In this document: piece by piece, positions 49,787 to 57,542 of the stretch
Layout: the number at the start of each line of letters is the position of its first letter
Position numbering within the stretch: position 1 is the stretch's first letter
Origin: Mongoliimonas terrestris
GTDB taxonomy: Bacteria > Pseudomonadota > Alphaproteobacteria > Rhizobiales > Pleomorphomonadaceae
DNA length: 64,000 nucleotides
Assembly: GCF_001927285.1 (NCBI RefSeq)
Contig: NZ_MSIG01000013.1
Span: 1 to 64,000, forward strand
Reading direction: 5' to 3'
Position numbers and translations under genes: made by a program
Notes under the pieces: generated by a model
The model's database searches: none
The model's input: only the letters and a program-made list of their open reading frames with translations
Told to the model about the DNA's origin: nothing

Positions 49787-49915
49787 GATCGTCATGGTCC
49801 GCGCAGGCGGACCACCCACGCTTTCTCATAGCGCGCGCCGATAAGCGTTTCCGATCAGCGCGTTACCCACCCCGCCCCAAAGCGTGGGTGGTCCGCCTGC
49901 GCGGACCATGACGAT
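49787..49915. mobile_element. MITE-like inverted-repeat element (copy II)
   Basis: About 35-bp arms in inverted orientation (cores 49793-49821 and 49882-49910) enclose 60 bp. Both arms carry the same GCAG/CTGC variant of the hairpin loop, unlike copies III and IV with GAAG/CTTC, so the two arms of this copy have evolved together. It lies 68 bp upstream of the GIY-YIG gene. Confidence 0.75.
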
Positions 49916-49983
49916 GGAGGTGGGGGTGGACGAGGGGCGCGCACCCTCTCGACCCTCATCGCCATTTCTGCCAACCTTCCGCC

Positions 49984-50283
49984 ATGGAGAAAGGCGGCTG
50001 GGTGTACATCGTGACCAATCGTCCCGACGGTGTCCTCTACACCGGCGTCACCGCCGACCTCCCCCGCCGCATCGGCGAACACCGCCACGGCCTGGTGCCG
50101 GGCTTCGCCCGCAAGTACGGCTGCACCCGCCTCGTCTGGTACGAACACCACGCCGACATCCGCGACGCGATCTATCGGGAGAAGCTCATCAAGACGTGGA
50201 ACCGCGCATGGAAGGTGCGGATGATCCGGGAGGCGAACTGGGGCTGGGAGGACTTGTGGGGGCGGTTGGTGGGGGAGGAATGA
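49984..50283 (+). CDS. GIY-YIG nuclease family protein
   Basis: A 99-residue single-domain protein of the YhbQ/UPF0213 type. The GIY-YIG signature is VYI at 7-9 and YTG at 19-21, followed by the conserved arginine in RRIGEH (R29), tyrosine in WYEHH and the metal-binding glutamate in YREKLIKTW (E66). All catalytic positions are present, so it should be an active endonuclease. It lies between inverted-repeat elements II and III, with a truncated second copy 570 bp further on. No ribosome site is evident before the ATG. A role in processing or moving these repeats is inferred from context only. Confidence 0.85.
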   Translation: MEKGGWVYIVTNRPDGVLYTGVTADLPRRIGEHRHGLVPGFARKYGCTRLVWYEHHADIRDAIYREKLIKTWNRAWKVRMIREANWGWEDLWGRLVGEE

Positions 50284-50378
50284 GCGGGCTGAGTTGTGCC
50301 GGTGGGGTGATCGGGATGAGAGGGGAGCGTTGGAGCGTGAAAAATGGCGCCCCACAGCGCCCCTTCCCCCGCGCTCGT

Positions 50379-50529
50379 CATGGTCCGCGAAGGCGGACCA
50401 ACCACGCGCGCCCGATCGTCATGGTCCGCGGAGGGGGACCAGCCACACGCGCCCGATCGTCATGGTCCGCGGAGGAGGACCAGCCACACGCGCCGGCCGT
50501 CATGGTCCGCGAAGGCGGACCAACCACGC
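50379..50529 (+). repeat. Tandem array of four element arms
   Basis: Four copies of the forward arm (starting 50379, 50420, 50461 and 50501) follow each other with a 40-41 bp period. The middle two have a degenerate hairpin (GGTCCGCGGAGG then GGACC) and a 2-bp insertion in the flank; the outer two are perfect. The fourth forms element III with the reverse arm at 50592. The pattern suggests local arm duplication rather than independent insertions. Confidence 0.75.
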
Positions 50530-50626
50530 ATTCGCGCGCGGAAAGGAAGCGCTCTGCCGCGCGCGTCCCGCGCCGTCGTCGCCCGCCAAAAGCGTGGGTG
50601 GTCCGCCTTCGCGGACCATGACGATC
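50495..50626. mobile_element. MITE-like inverted-repeat element (copy III)
   Basis: Forward arm core 50501-50529, reverse arm core 50592-50620, 62 bp between. The inner 3' part (GTCGTCGCCCGCCAAAA before the reverse arm) is shared with copy IV, so the elements are related over more than their arms. Confidence 0.75.
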
Positions 50627-50662
50627 GCGGTGCGTGTGGCTCGGCGGCGAAGACCGTCGGAG

Positions 50663-50838
50663 CTGGTGCCGGGCTTCGCCCGCAAACGCGGCTGCACCCG
50701 CCTCGTCTGGTACGAACACCACGCCGACATCCGCGACGCCATGCACCGGGAGAAGCGCATCAAGACGTGGAACCGCGCCTGGAAGGTGCGGAATGGGACT
50801 GGGAGGACTTGTAGGGGCGGTTGGTGAGGGAGGAATGA
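50663..50838 (+). pseudogene. 5'-truncated GIY-YIG nuclease copy
   Basis: This is a second, broken copy of the gene at 49984. Similarity begins at codon 37 of the intact gene, exactly after the GIY-YIG signature and the conserved arginine, and runs to and just beyond the stop. A net 16-bp deletion near the end shifts the frame. The catalytic half is missing, so it cannot be an active nuclease. It lies between elements III and IV, as the intact gene lies between II and III. Confidence 0.8.
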
Positions 50839-50896
50839 GCGGGAGAGCAAGAAGGGGATGAGGCGGTAGCCGCGATAGTGCACCGCGCACGCCCCC

Positions 50897-51033
50897 GATC
50901 GTCATGGTCCGCGAAGGCGGACCATCCACGCATTTTCATAGGGCGCTCAGAACGGATGCATTATGCAGCGCGCGTCACGCGCCGCGTCGCCCGCCAAAAG
51001 CATGGGTGGTCCGCCTTCGCGGACCATGACGAT
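50897..51033. mobile_element. MITE-like inverted-repeat element (copy IV)
   Basis: Forward arm core 50903-50931, reverse arm core 51000-51028, 68 bp between. The reverse arm has one substitution (GCATGGG for GCGTGGG). The inner sequence begins with TTTTCATAG-like bases also found in copy II and ends with the GTCGCCCGCCAAAA shared with copy III. Confidence 0.75.
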
Positions 51034-51253
51034 GGCGGCGAACTGTACCCGCAAAGGCCCGCCTCCAGACTAGCGCTCCCTGAGAAATGCGATTGTCCCG
51101 TTGAGCATTGCCGCACAATAGTAATTCGTGTGTAGCGTCTCCTGCTCAGATCCGCTTCCCCGCAGTCTTGAGACGTGACTTGCTGTACTATGGCTCGATC
51201 CACTGCATTTGGAGTTTTTCCAATAATTTAGAATCGAAAAACAACCACCAACC

Positions 51254-54028
51254 TCACCGCCCCCTCCTCCCCTTCTTCCCTGCCACCGTCCCCGCTGCCG
51301 TGCTCGGGCTCGGCCGCTTCGGCCTTTCCCCGCCCACCGGCACCTCCGTCCGCCCCACCGTCATCTCGTCGAGGTTGTTCTTGCGCACCCGGCTCGGCGG
51401 CAGGTTCCCCGCGTTCCCGTACTTCCGCGCCCCGCCGAACGACCCGCCCGCATTATCCACGTCCGTCTGGCGGGCCAGGGGGTCGTCGCTGACGGCGAGT
51501 TCGGCGGCTTGGAGGCGTTTGAGTTCGTCGCGGAGGCGCGCGGCGGTTTCGAATTCGAGGTTGGCGGCGGCTTCGCGCATGCGCTTTTCCAGGTCCGCCA
51601 TGTGGGCCTTGAGGTTGTGGCCGACGAGGGTGCCCTCCTCGGCGAAGCCGGCGTCCACGGTGACGTGGTCCTGCTCGTAGACCGACTGGAGGATGTCGCC
51701 GATCTGGCGCTTGACGCTCTCCGGCGTGATGCCGTGGGCGGCGTTGTAGGCGAGCTGCTTCTCGCGGCGCCGGCCGGTCTCGGCGATGGCGGCCTCCATG
51801 GAGCCGGTCATCTGGTCGGCGTAGAGGATCACCCGGCCGTCCACGTTGCGGGCGGCGCGGCCGATGGTCTGGATGAGGGAGCGCTCCGAACGCAGGAACC
51901 CCTCCTTGTCGGCGTCCAGGATGGCGACGAGGGCGCACTCCGGGATGTCGAGGCCCTCGCGGAGGAGGTTGATGCCGACGAGCACGTCGAAGGCGCCGAG
52001 GCGGAGGTCGCGCAGGATCTCGATGCGCTCCAGGGTGTCGATGTCCGAGTGCATGTAGCGCACCCGGATGCCGTGCTCGTGGAGATACTCGGTGAGGTCC
52101 TCCGCCATGCGCTTGGTGAGCACGGTGACGAGGGTGCGGTAGCCGGCCTGGGCGGTCTGGCGGACCTCGCCGAGAAGATCGTCCACCTGGGTCTTGGCGG
52201 GGCGGATCTCCACCGGCGGATCGACGAGGCCGGTGGGGCGGATCACCTGCTCGGCGAAGGTGCCGCCGGACTGCTCCAGCTCCCACGCCGCCGGGGTGGC
52301 GGAGACCGCGATGGTCTGCGGGCGCATGGCGTCCCACTCCTCGAAGCGGAGCGGCCGGTTGTCCATGCAGGACGGCAGGCGGAAGCCGTATTCGGCCAGC
52401 GTCGCCTTGCGGCGGAAGTCGCCCCGGTACATGGCGCCGATCTGGGACACGGTGATGTGGCTCTCGTCCAGGAAGACGAGGGCGTTGTCGGGCAGGTATT
52501 CGAACAGGGTCGGCGGCGGCTCGCCCGGGTTGCGGCCGGTGAGATAGCGCGAATAGTTCTCGATGCCCGCGCAGGCGCCGGTGGCCTCCATCATCTCCAG
52601 GTCGAACACCGTGCGCTGCTCCAGGCGCTGGGCCTCCAGCAGGCGGCCGTGGGCGTGCAGCTCGTCCAGCCGGTGCTTCAGCTCCGCCTTGATCGACTTC
52701 ATGGCCTGGGCGAGCGTCGGCTTCGGCGTGACATAGTGGGAGTTGGCGTAGACCTTGACGAACTTCAGGTCCGCCGTCTTCTGGCCGGTCAGCGGATCGA
52801 ACTCGGTGATGCCCTCGATCTCCTCGCCGAACAGGGAGACGCGCCAGGCGCGGTCCTCCAAGTGGGCCGGGAAGATCTCGACCGTGTCGCCACGCACCCG
52901 GAAGGTGCCGCGCACAAAGCCGATGTCCTGGCGCTTGTACTGGAGGGCGACCAGGTCGGCGAGGAGCTGGCGCTGGTCGATGCGCTCGCCGAGCTCCAGG
53001 CTGAAGGTCATCGCCGTGTAGGTCTCCACCGACCCGATACCGTAGATGCACGAGACAGAGGCCACGATGATGACGTCGTCGCGCTCCAGGAGCGACCGGG
53101 TAGCGGCGTGGCGCATCCGGTCGATCTGCTCGTTGATCGACGACTCCTTCTCGATATAGGTGTCCGTGCGCGGAACGTAGGCCTCCGGCTGGTAGTAGTC
53201 GTAGTAGGAGACGAAGTATTCCACCGCGTTGTCGGGGAAGAAGCTCTTGAACTCGCCGTAGAGCTGGGCGGCCAGCGTCTTGTTCGGCGCGAGGATGAGC
53301 GCCGGGCGGTTGGTGGCCTCGATGACCTTGGCCATGGTGAAGGTCTTGCCGGAGCCGGTGACGCCGAGCAGCACCTGGGTGCGCTCGTCCTGGCTGATGC
53401 CGTCGACCAGTTCGGCGATGGCGGTGGGCTGATCGCCCTTGGGCGAGTACGCCGACTTCACTTCAAAACGGATGCCGCCTTCGGACTTCTGCGGCCGCTC
53501 CGGGCGGTGCGGCGTCCACATCTTGCCGTCGCGGAAGAGATCGCGGCCGCCCTGGATCAGCTCCTCCAGGGCCTTGACGGTGGCGGTGACGCCGCCGGGC
53601 GGCAGGGCCGCCGCGTCCTCCAGGCTGATCGACATGCCGGCGACCGGGTTGAGGCCGCCCTTGGCGCGCGTCTTCGGGTCCGTGGAGGCGCCCATGGACG
53701 TGCCGCGCGCCGAGCGGGCGGGCTTGGCCGGCTTGTCGGGGGTGGGCTTGTCGGTGGGGGACTTGGCCTTGCGGGCGGGTGCGGAGCGGGCGGGCGCGGG
53801 GCGCGCCACGGGGGTGACGGCCGGGTCCATGCCGACCAGATCGGCGCCGGCCACGTCCGTCAGCCAGTCGGCGACGGACGACGGCGCGGCGAGCGGCGCG
53901 CCCTCGAAGGCCGCCTGCGGCGCCTCGCCGAAGCCGGGCGCCGGGATGTCGCCGGCGGAGACGCCGGGAACGGACGGATCGGCCGCGGCGTCGGCCGGGC
54001 GCGCGGAGGAGGATTTGCGGGGAGCCAT
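51254..54028 (-). CDS. uvrB: Excinuclease ABC subunit UvrB
   Basis: UvrB is the damage-verifying helicase of nucleotide excision repair, working with UvrA and UvrC. The 924-residue protein carries an N-terminal extension of about 185 residues, rich in alanine, proline and lysine, ahead of the normal core starting FEVKSAYSPKGDQPTAI. Walker A GVTGSGKT is at 222-229; the beta-hairpin region with YDYYQPEAY, the helicase motifs with EGLDIPE and IGRAARN, and the C-terminal UVR helices are all present. No alphaproteobacterial LexA box (GTTC-N7-GTTC) was seen upstream. Confidence 0.97.
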   Translation of the reverse strand: MAPRKSSSARPADAAADPSVPGVSAGDIPAPGFGEAPQAAFEGAPLAAPSSVADWLTDVAGADLVGMDPAVTPVARPAPARSAPARKAKSPTDKPTPDKPAKPARSARGTSMGASTDPKTRAKGGLNPVAGMSISLEDAAALPPGGVTATVKALEELIQGGRDLFRDGKMWTPHRPERPQKSEGGIRFEVKSAYSPKGDQPTAIAELVDGISQDERTQVLLGVTGSGKTFTMAKVIEATNRPALILAPNKTLAAQLYGEFKSFFPDNAVEYFVSYYDYYQPEAYVPRTDTYIEKESSINEQIDRMRHAATRSLLERDDVIIVASVSCIYGIGSVETYTAMTFSLELGERIDQRQLLADLVALQYKRQDIGFVRGTFRVRGDTVEIFPAHLEDRAWRVSLFGEEIEGITEFDPLTGQKTADLKFVKVYANSHYVTPKPTLAQAMKSIKAELKHRLDELHAHGRLLEAQRLEQRTVFDLEMMEATGACAGIENYSRYLTGRNPGEPPPTLFEYLPDNALVFLDESHITVSQIGAMYRGDFRRKATLAEYGFRLPSCMDNRPLRFEEWDAMRPQTIAVSATPAAWELEQSGGTFAEQVIRPTGLVDPPVEIRPAKTQVDDLLGEVRQTAQAGYRTLVTVLTKRMAEDLTEYLHEHGIRVRYMHSDIDTLERIEILRDLRLGAFDVLVGINLLREGLDIPECALVAILDADKEGFLRSERSLIQTIGRAARNVDGRVILYADQMTGSMEAAIAETGRRREKQLAYNAAHGITPESVKRQIGDILQSVYEQDHVTVDAGFAEEGTLVGHNLKAHMADLEKRMREAAANLEFETAARLRDELKRLQAAELAVSDDPLARQTDVDNAGGSFGGARKYGNAGNLPPSRVRKNNLDEMTVGRTEVPVGGERPKRPSPSTAAGTVAGKKGRRGR

Positions 54029-54092
54029 GGCGCCTAGATTGCCCCTCCCCGCCGCAAAGGCAAGAGCCGGAGCCGCCGACAGGCCGGTGCGT

Positions 54093-54111
54093 GCTGACAG
54101 GGCCTGTCAGC
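54093..54111. promoter_or_regulatory. 19-bp palindrome upstream of uvrB
   Basis: GCTGACAGG-G-CCTGTCAGC is a perfect inverted repeat with 9-bp arms, 65 bp upstream of the uvrB start and also downstream of the SH3 gene. It could be an operator of uvrB or part of the SH3 gene terminator region. Confidence 0.4.
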
Positions 54112-54116
54112 AAACC

Positions 54117-54141
54117 GCCGCCCGGCGGGGGTCCGGGCGGC
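54117..54141 (-). terminator. Hairpin after the SH3 gene
   Basis: A 9-bp stem GCCGCCCGG/CCGGGCGGC with a 7-nt loop, followed on the minus strand by GGTTTGC. It is a plausible terminator for the SH3-domain gene. Confidence 0.5.
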
Positions 54142-54173
54142 GGGGTTCGGGTCGACTGGGGTCAGGTCGGCGG

Positions 54174-54872
54174 TCAGTCGCAGTTCTGGCCGATCGGGCA
54201 CGGCGGACCGCGGTCGTTGTCGAAGCCGCGGCGGGTGCCCTCGTCCTCGCGGGGACGATCCCTGTCGCGGTCCCGGTCCCGATCGCGATCGCGGTCCCGA
54301 TCCCGATCCCGGTCGCGGCGGGCTTCCTCGCGTTCCCGCTCGCGCTGGGCGCGTTCCCGCTCGCGTTCGCGCTCCCGCTCGGCCCGCTCGCGGTCGCGAT
54401 CCCGGTCGCGGTCCCGATCGCGCCAGTCGCGGTCGCGGTCCCGGTCACGGTCGCGCCAGTCGCGGTCGCGGCTCCAGTCCCGGTCGCGGAAGTCGCGGTC
54501 GCGATAGCGGTAGAAGTCGCGGTCGCGGTAGTGGCGGTCCCAATAGCCGAAGCCGAAGGTCACCACCGGCGGCCGATAGGCGCGCGGCTGCGGCACATAG
54601 ACGTTGCGGTCGTCGTAGAAGCGGTCGATGTAGCGCGACGACATCCAGCCGCGCTCGTAGCCGACGGAGATGTCGCACCAGGAATAGCCGCGCAGGCAGC
54701 CGTGGATCTCCACCTCCGTGCCGCGGCGGACGACGCCGAGGCGCGGATAGTTGGTGCCCGGACCGGCGCGCAGGTTGACGTCGCCGGTGGTGATGCCCGG
54801 CGCCGCCGAGGCTACCGCCGGGGCGGCGAGAAGGCCGAGGCCCACCAGCGCCGCGAACAGATAGGACTTCAT
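54174..54872 (-). CDS. Secreted SH3-domain protein with Arg-Asp repeat tail
   Basis: A 232-residue exported protein. The signal peptide (SYLFAALVGLGLLAAPAVAS) is followed by a bacterial SH3 domain (about 28-85) with VNLRAGPGTNYPRLGVV and GWMSSRYI, a fold that binds peptidoglycan peptides. The second half is an alternating arginine/aspartate and arginine/glutamate low-complexity region, and the C-terminus has a cysteine pair in PPCPIGQNCD. The ATG at 54872 has GGGAGG 8 nt upstream. The function of the charged tail is unknown. Confidence 0.85.
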   Translation of the reverse strand: MKSYLFAALVGLGLLAAPAVASAAPGITTGDVNLRAGPGTNYPRLGVVRRGTEVEIHGCLRGYSWCDISVGYERGWMSSRYIDRFYDDRNVYVPQPRAYRPPVVTFGFGYWDRHYRDRDFYRYRDRDFRDRDWSRDRDWRDRDRDRDRDWRDRDRDRDRDRERAERERERERERAQREREREEARRDRDRDRDRDRDRDRDRDRDRPREDEGTRRGFDNDRGPPCPIGQNCD

Positions 54873-55014
54873 GTCATGCACCTCCCAGAGGTCGGTCGGT
54901 TATGCGCCGCCGTGATGATCCGGTCCAACGCTTTGCGATGGTGGGGAGTTCACCACGCCGGCCCTGTCCACCCCCTGAACCCGGCGTTCATCCGCCGTTC
55001 ATCGGCCGGGAGGG

Positions 55015-56640
55015 TCACCGAAGGGTGAAGGCGCCGGCCAAACGCCGCTCCTCGAAGGCGGTGACGAGCACGCGGACCTCCACGGTCCAGCGGCCGGCGA
55101 CGGGCAGCACCAGATCCGGCACCCGCCAGCGGTCGCCGTCGCGGACGGCGGGGCGACGGATGGCCGCGATGCCGGCCTCCGGCTGGGCGAGGAGCACGGC
55201 GACTTCCAGGGGCGGCGCGCCGTCGGGTGTGGGCGGGAGGACGAGCGCGAGGGCGACGGGTCCGGCGCGTCCGGGGGCGACGGCGACGGTGGCGGCGGCG
55301 GCTTCGGTGGCGGGGAGCGTGGGGTCGGCCAGCGTGGCGGTCACGGGCGCGGCGGCGAGGGCTCGGGGCGGCGGCGTGAAGCGCCAGCCGGAGAGGACGG
55401 CGAGCACCAGGACCGCGAGGGCGATCTCCACGGCCACCAGCCGGCGCAGGCCGACGCGCGCGGCCGGATCGCGACCGGCGGCGTCGGCGAAGCGCCAGCG
55501 GTTCACGGCGGCAAGGCCGAGGAGGCCGGCGACGACGGCGAGTTTGACGAGGAGCACCTGGCCGTAGGCGGTGCCGACCAGCGCCTCGGCGGTGACGGCG
55601 CCCTGCAGGACGGCGAGCGTGACGCCCGCGGTGGCGAGGGCGCCGACGCCGGCCGGTCCCGCCACGGCGAAGGCGGCGAGCAGCCGTCGGCCGGCGGGTG
55701 CGGCGGCGTCACCGAGGGACCGGTGCAGCGCCGGCAGGGCGCCGAGCCAGAGGGCGGCGAGGCCCGCGTGGGCGGCTACCGTGCCGCGCGCGAGCCAGCG
55801 GGGCTCCGCCGTCGCCGCATGGCCGCTCGCCGCGAAGGCGGCGGCTGTCGCCGCGAGCGCCGCAACGGCGAGCGGGCGGCGCACGGGCGACGGCGCGGCG
55901 AGCGCCAGGAGCGCGCCGGCGGCGGCGAGGAGCGCCAGGATCGCGGCCGGGAGGGCGCTGGTGGCGGCGCCGGCGGCCCAGGTTCGGGCCATCGCGGGGC
56001 CGACCAGCGCGGCGAGCGGGAGGCCGAGCGCGTCCGCCCCGGTGAGCCCGACGGCGGCGACGGCGGCCATCGCGCCGAGCGACGGCAGGCGGCGGACCAT
56101 CAGGCCCGCGGGCGGCGCGGCCGGATCGGCCAGCACGGCGACCACGGCGCCGCCGACGCCGATGAGGAGCCCGGCCGCGAGGGCGAAGCGGGCGAGCCAG
56201 GCGGCAGCGGCGCGGGCCGGGTCGTCGGTCACCGCCGCCACGGGGGGAGCGGCGGCGGCATCGACCGGGCCGACCGTGAACACCAGGGTGCTGGCGACCG
56301 GGTGCCCGTCTTCCGACACCACCCGCACGGTGAGGGCGAAGCCGCCGGCCGGCAGCGCAGGCAGCGGCACGGTGACGAGCGGACCGTCGGTGCGGGCGGC
56401 GAGATCGACAGTTGCGCCGTCCGGGCCGACGAGGCCGACGGCCGCCACGGACACCGGCTCGTTGAAACGGAACGTCGCCGCGGCGGGCGCGGCGGCGAGG
56501 GCGGCGCCGTCGGCGGGGGTCGTCTCCAGGAGGGCGGCGTGGGCCAGGGCACGGTCGTCGCCGCAAGCGAGGCAGACGAGCAGGAGCGCGAGCCGGAGGA
56601 GGATCCGCAGGGAGGGCCGCGGCGGCGGCGGGAGGGTCAT
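55015..56640 (-). CDS. CopC-CopD fusion, copper resistance/uptake protein
   Basis: A 541-residue fusion. After a signal peptide the CopC domain begins at AHAALLETTPADGA, whose histidine is the expected copper ligand, with EDGHPV carrying a second. The CopD part has about eight membrane helices with AAHAGLAALWLGALPAL. A further soluble C-terminal domain follows (VTATLADPTLPATE to the end). Together these bind copper in the periplasm and move it across the inner membrane. It is third in a minus-strand cluster with DUF2946 and YcnI-like genes. The open frame upstream of 56640 is not coding. Confidence 0.9.
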   Translation of the reverse strand: MTLPPPPRPSLRILLRLALLLVCLACGDDRALAHAALLETTPADGAALAAAPAAATFRFNEPVSVAAVGLVGPDGATVDLAARTDGPLVTVPLPALPAGGFALTVRVVSEDGHPVASTLVFTVGPVDAAAAPPVAAVTDDPARAAAAWLARFALAAGLLIGVGGAVVAVLADPAAPPAGLMVRRLPSLGAMAAVAAVGLTGADALGLPLAALVGPAMARTWAAGAATSALPAAILALLAAAGALLALAAPSPVRRPLAVAALAATAAAFAASGHAATAEPRWLARGTVAAHAGLAALWLGALPALHRSLGDAAAPAGRRLLAAFAVAGPAGVGALATAGVTLAVLQGAVTAEALVGTAYGQVLLVKLAVVAGLLGLAAVNRWRFADAAGRDPAARVGLRRLVAVEIALAVLVLAVLSGWRFTPPPRALAAAPVTATLADPTLPATEAAAATVAVAPGRAGPVALALVLPPTPDGAPPLEVAVLLAQPEAGIAAIRRPAVRDGDRWRVPDLVLPVAGRWTVEVRVLVTAFEERRLAGAFTLR

Positions 56641-56876
56641 GGTCGAGCAGGCCTCGCGGCAAAGGGGCGATCGAGCCGAGACAAACAGGAAGGACGCGTC
56701 CTTGCGGCCCTTCGGGCGGCCTTGCCTGAAGGGGAAGGGTCGGGACAGCCTGTCGGCGGTCGTCCGAGGCCGATCAGGGACCGGTCGGGGGACGGACCGC
56801 GTCGTGCGTCTCGGCGCGGCGCGGTCCGTCGGAGGCGCACCCGGGCGGCGCGACGGTCGCCCGGGTGCGCGGCCGG

Positions 56877-57401
56877 TCAGTGACCCGCCTTGGCCGGGGC
56901 GATGCGGATACCGGGCGCCGGGTAGTCGAGGTCGGAGTCCTTCTGGCCTTCGGCCGGCACCTGGATCCAGCGCTCCGCCCCGTTGGCGCACTCCTGCACC
57001 ACCGGCACGTAGAGCATGCTGTCGGCGGCGAGATCCTTGCCGAGGCTGCCGCGGAAGACGAACTCGTCGTAGTGGGCGTCGGCCAGTTCGCCGGTCCAGA
57101 CGATCTCGCGCACGCCCTCGGTGACGGTGGTGCCGTGGTTCTCGAACGGCTTGGCGTAGGCGCCGGTGACGGTCTCCAGGGTCCAGCCGGCCTTCGGCAT
57201 GGGCTTCACGTTGTAGACGCCGTCCGGGATGGAGACCCGGACCTTGAGGGTGGCCTGACCGTCGCAGCCGTGCGGTACGCGGAGGACGGCCTTGTAGGTG
57301 GAACCGGCGGCGGCCTCCTTCACCTCGAAGGTGGCGTGGGCGCTGGCGCCGGAGACGCCGGCAAGGACGAGGAAGGAAGCGGAGAGAAGAAGCGTGCGCA
57401 T
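56877..57401 (-). CDS. YcnI-like DUF1775 copper-binding protein
   Basis: A 174-residue exported protein. Cleavage of the signal peptide after GASA exposes the N-terminal histidine of HATFEVKEAAAGSTYKAVL, the known copper ligand of YcnI proteins. The core includes VPHGCDGQATLKVRVSIPDGVYNVKP, with a conserved AGWTLET tryptophan and a WTGELADAHYDEF stretch. It lies between DUF2946 and the CopC-CopD fusion and should serve as a periplasmic copper chaperone for the latter. Confidence 0.9.
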   Translation of the reverse strand: MRTLLLSASFLVLAGVSGASAHATFEVKEAAAGSTYKAVLRVPHGCDGQATLKVRVSIPDGVYNVKPMPKAGWTLETVTGAYAKPFENHGTTVTEGVREIVWTGELADAHYDEFVFRGSLGKDLAADSMLYVPVVQECANGAERWIQVPAEGQKDSDLDYPAPGIRIAPAKAGH

Positions 57402-57542
57402 GAGCGAAGTGCCTTCGTGACGCGGGCGACGGTCCGGCCCCACGGGGTCGCGGACGCCCGCCGGCCAAGGGGCGCGGCCGGGCGATCCCCGTCGCGGAAA
57501 AGGTTGGAAAAGCGGAAGAAGCGCGGCGTGGTGGCCGCGGCG

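Larger units (their letters stand above)
49158..49983. other. Left part of the repeat island
   Basis: No gene is supported in this 826-bp stretch. It holds a 7-bp tandem repeat (TCGGGCT, about 3.7 copies, 49168-49193), a long hairpin (49305-49366), another short tandem run rich in GCAGTAG near 49690-49730, and MITE-like element II (49787-49915). Several long open frames on both strands are artefacts of GC-rich repeats. Confidence 0.6.
50284..51253. other. Right part of the repeat island
   Basis: No intact gene is supported in these 970 bp. It contains a four-arm tandem array (50379-50529), elements III and IV, and the truncated GIY-YIG copy. The last 190 bp before uvrB (about 51060-51250) are clearly AT-richer than the rest of the window and show no gene. 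Confidence 0.6.

Noticed and set aside
50379..50529. CRISPR array
   Set aside because: Four repeats at 40-41 bp intervals, but the spacers are only about 10 bp and nearly identical, and no cas genes are present; it is a tandem array of element arms.
49884..50827. Several frames translating the element arms (HGPRRRTNHA-type peptides)
   Set aside because: They recur only because the arms recur, and occur in all frames and orientations; no start signals.
54029..54173. LexA-controlled SOS box upstream of uvrB
   Set aside because: No GTTC-N7-GTTC or its complement was found; the palindrome present has a different sequence.
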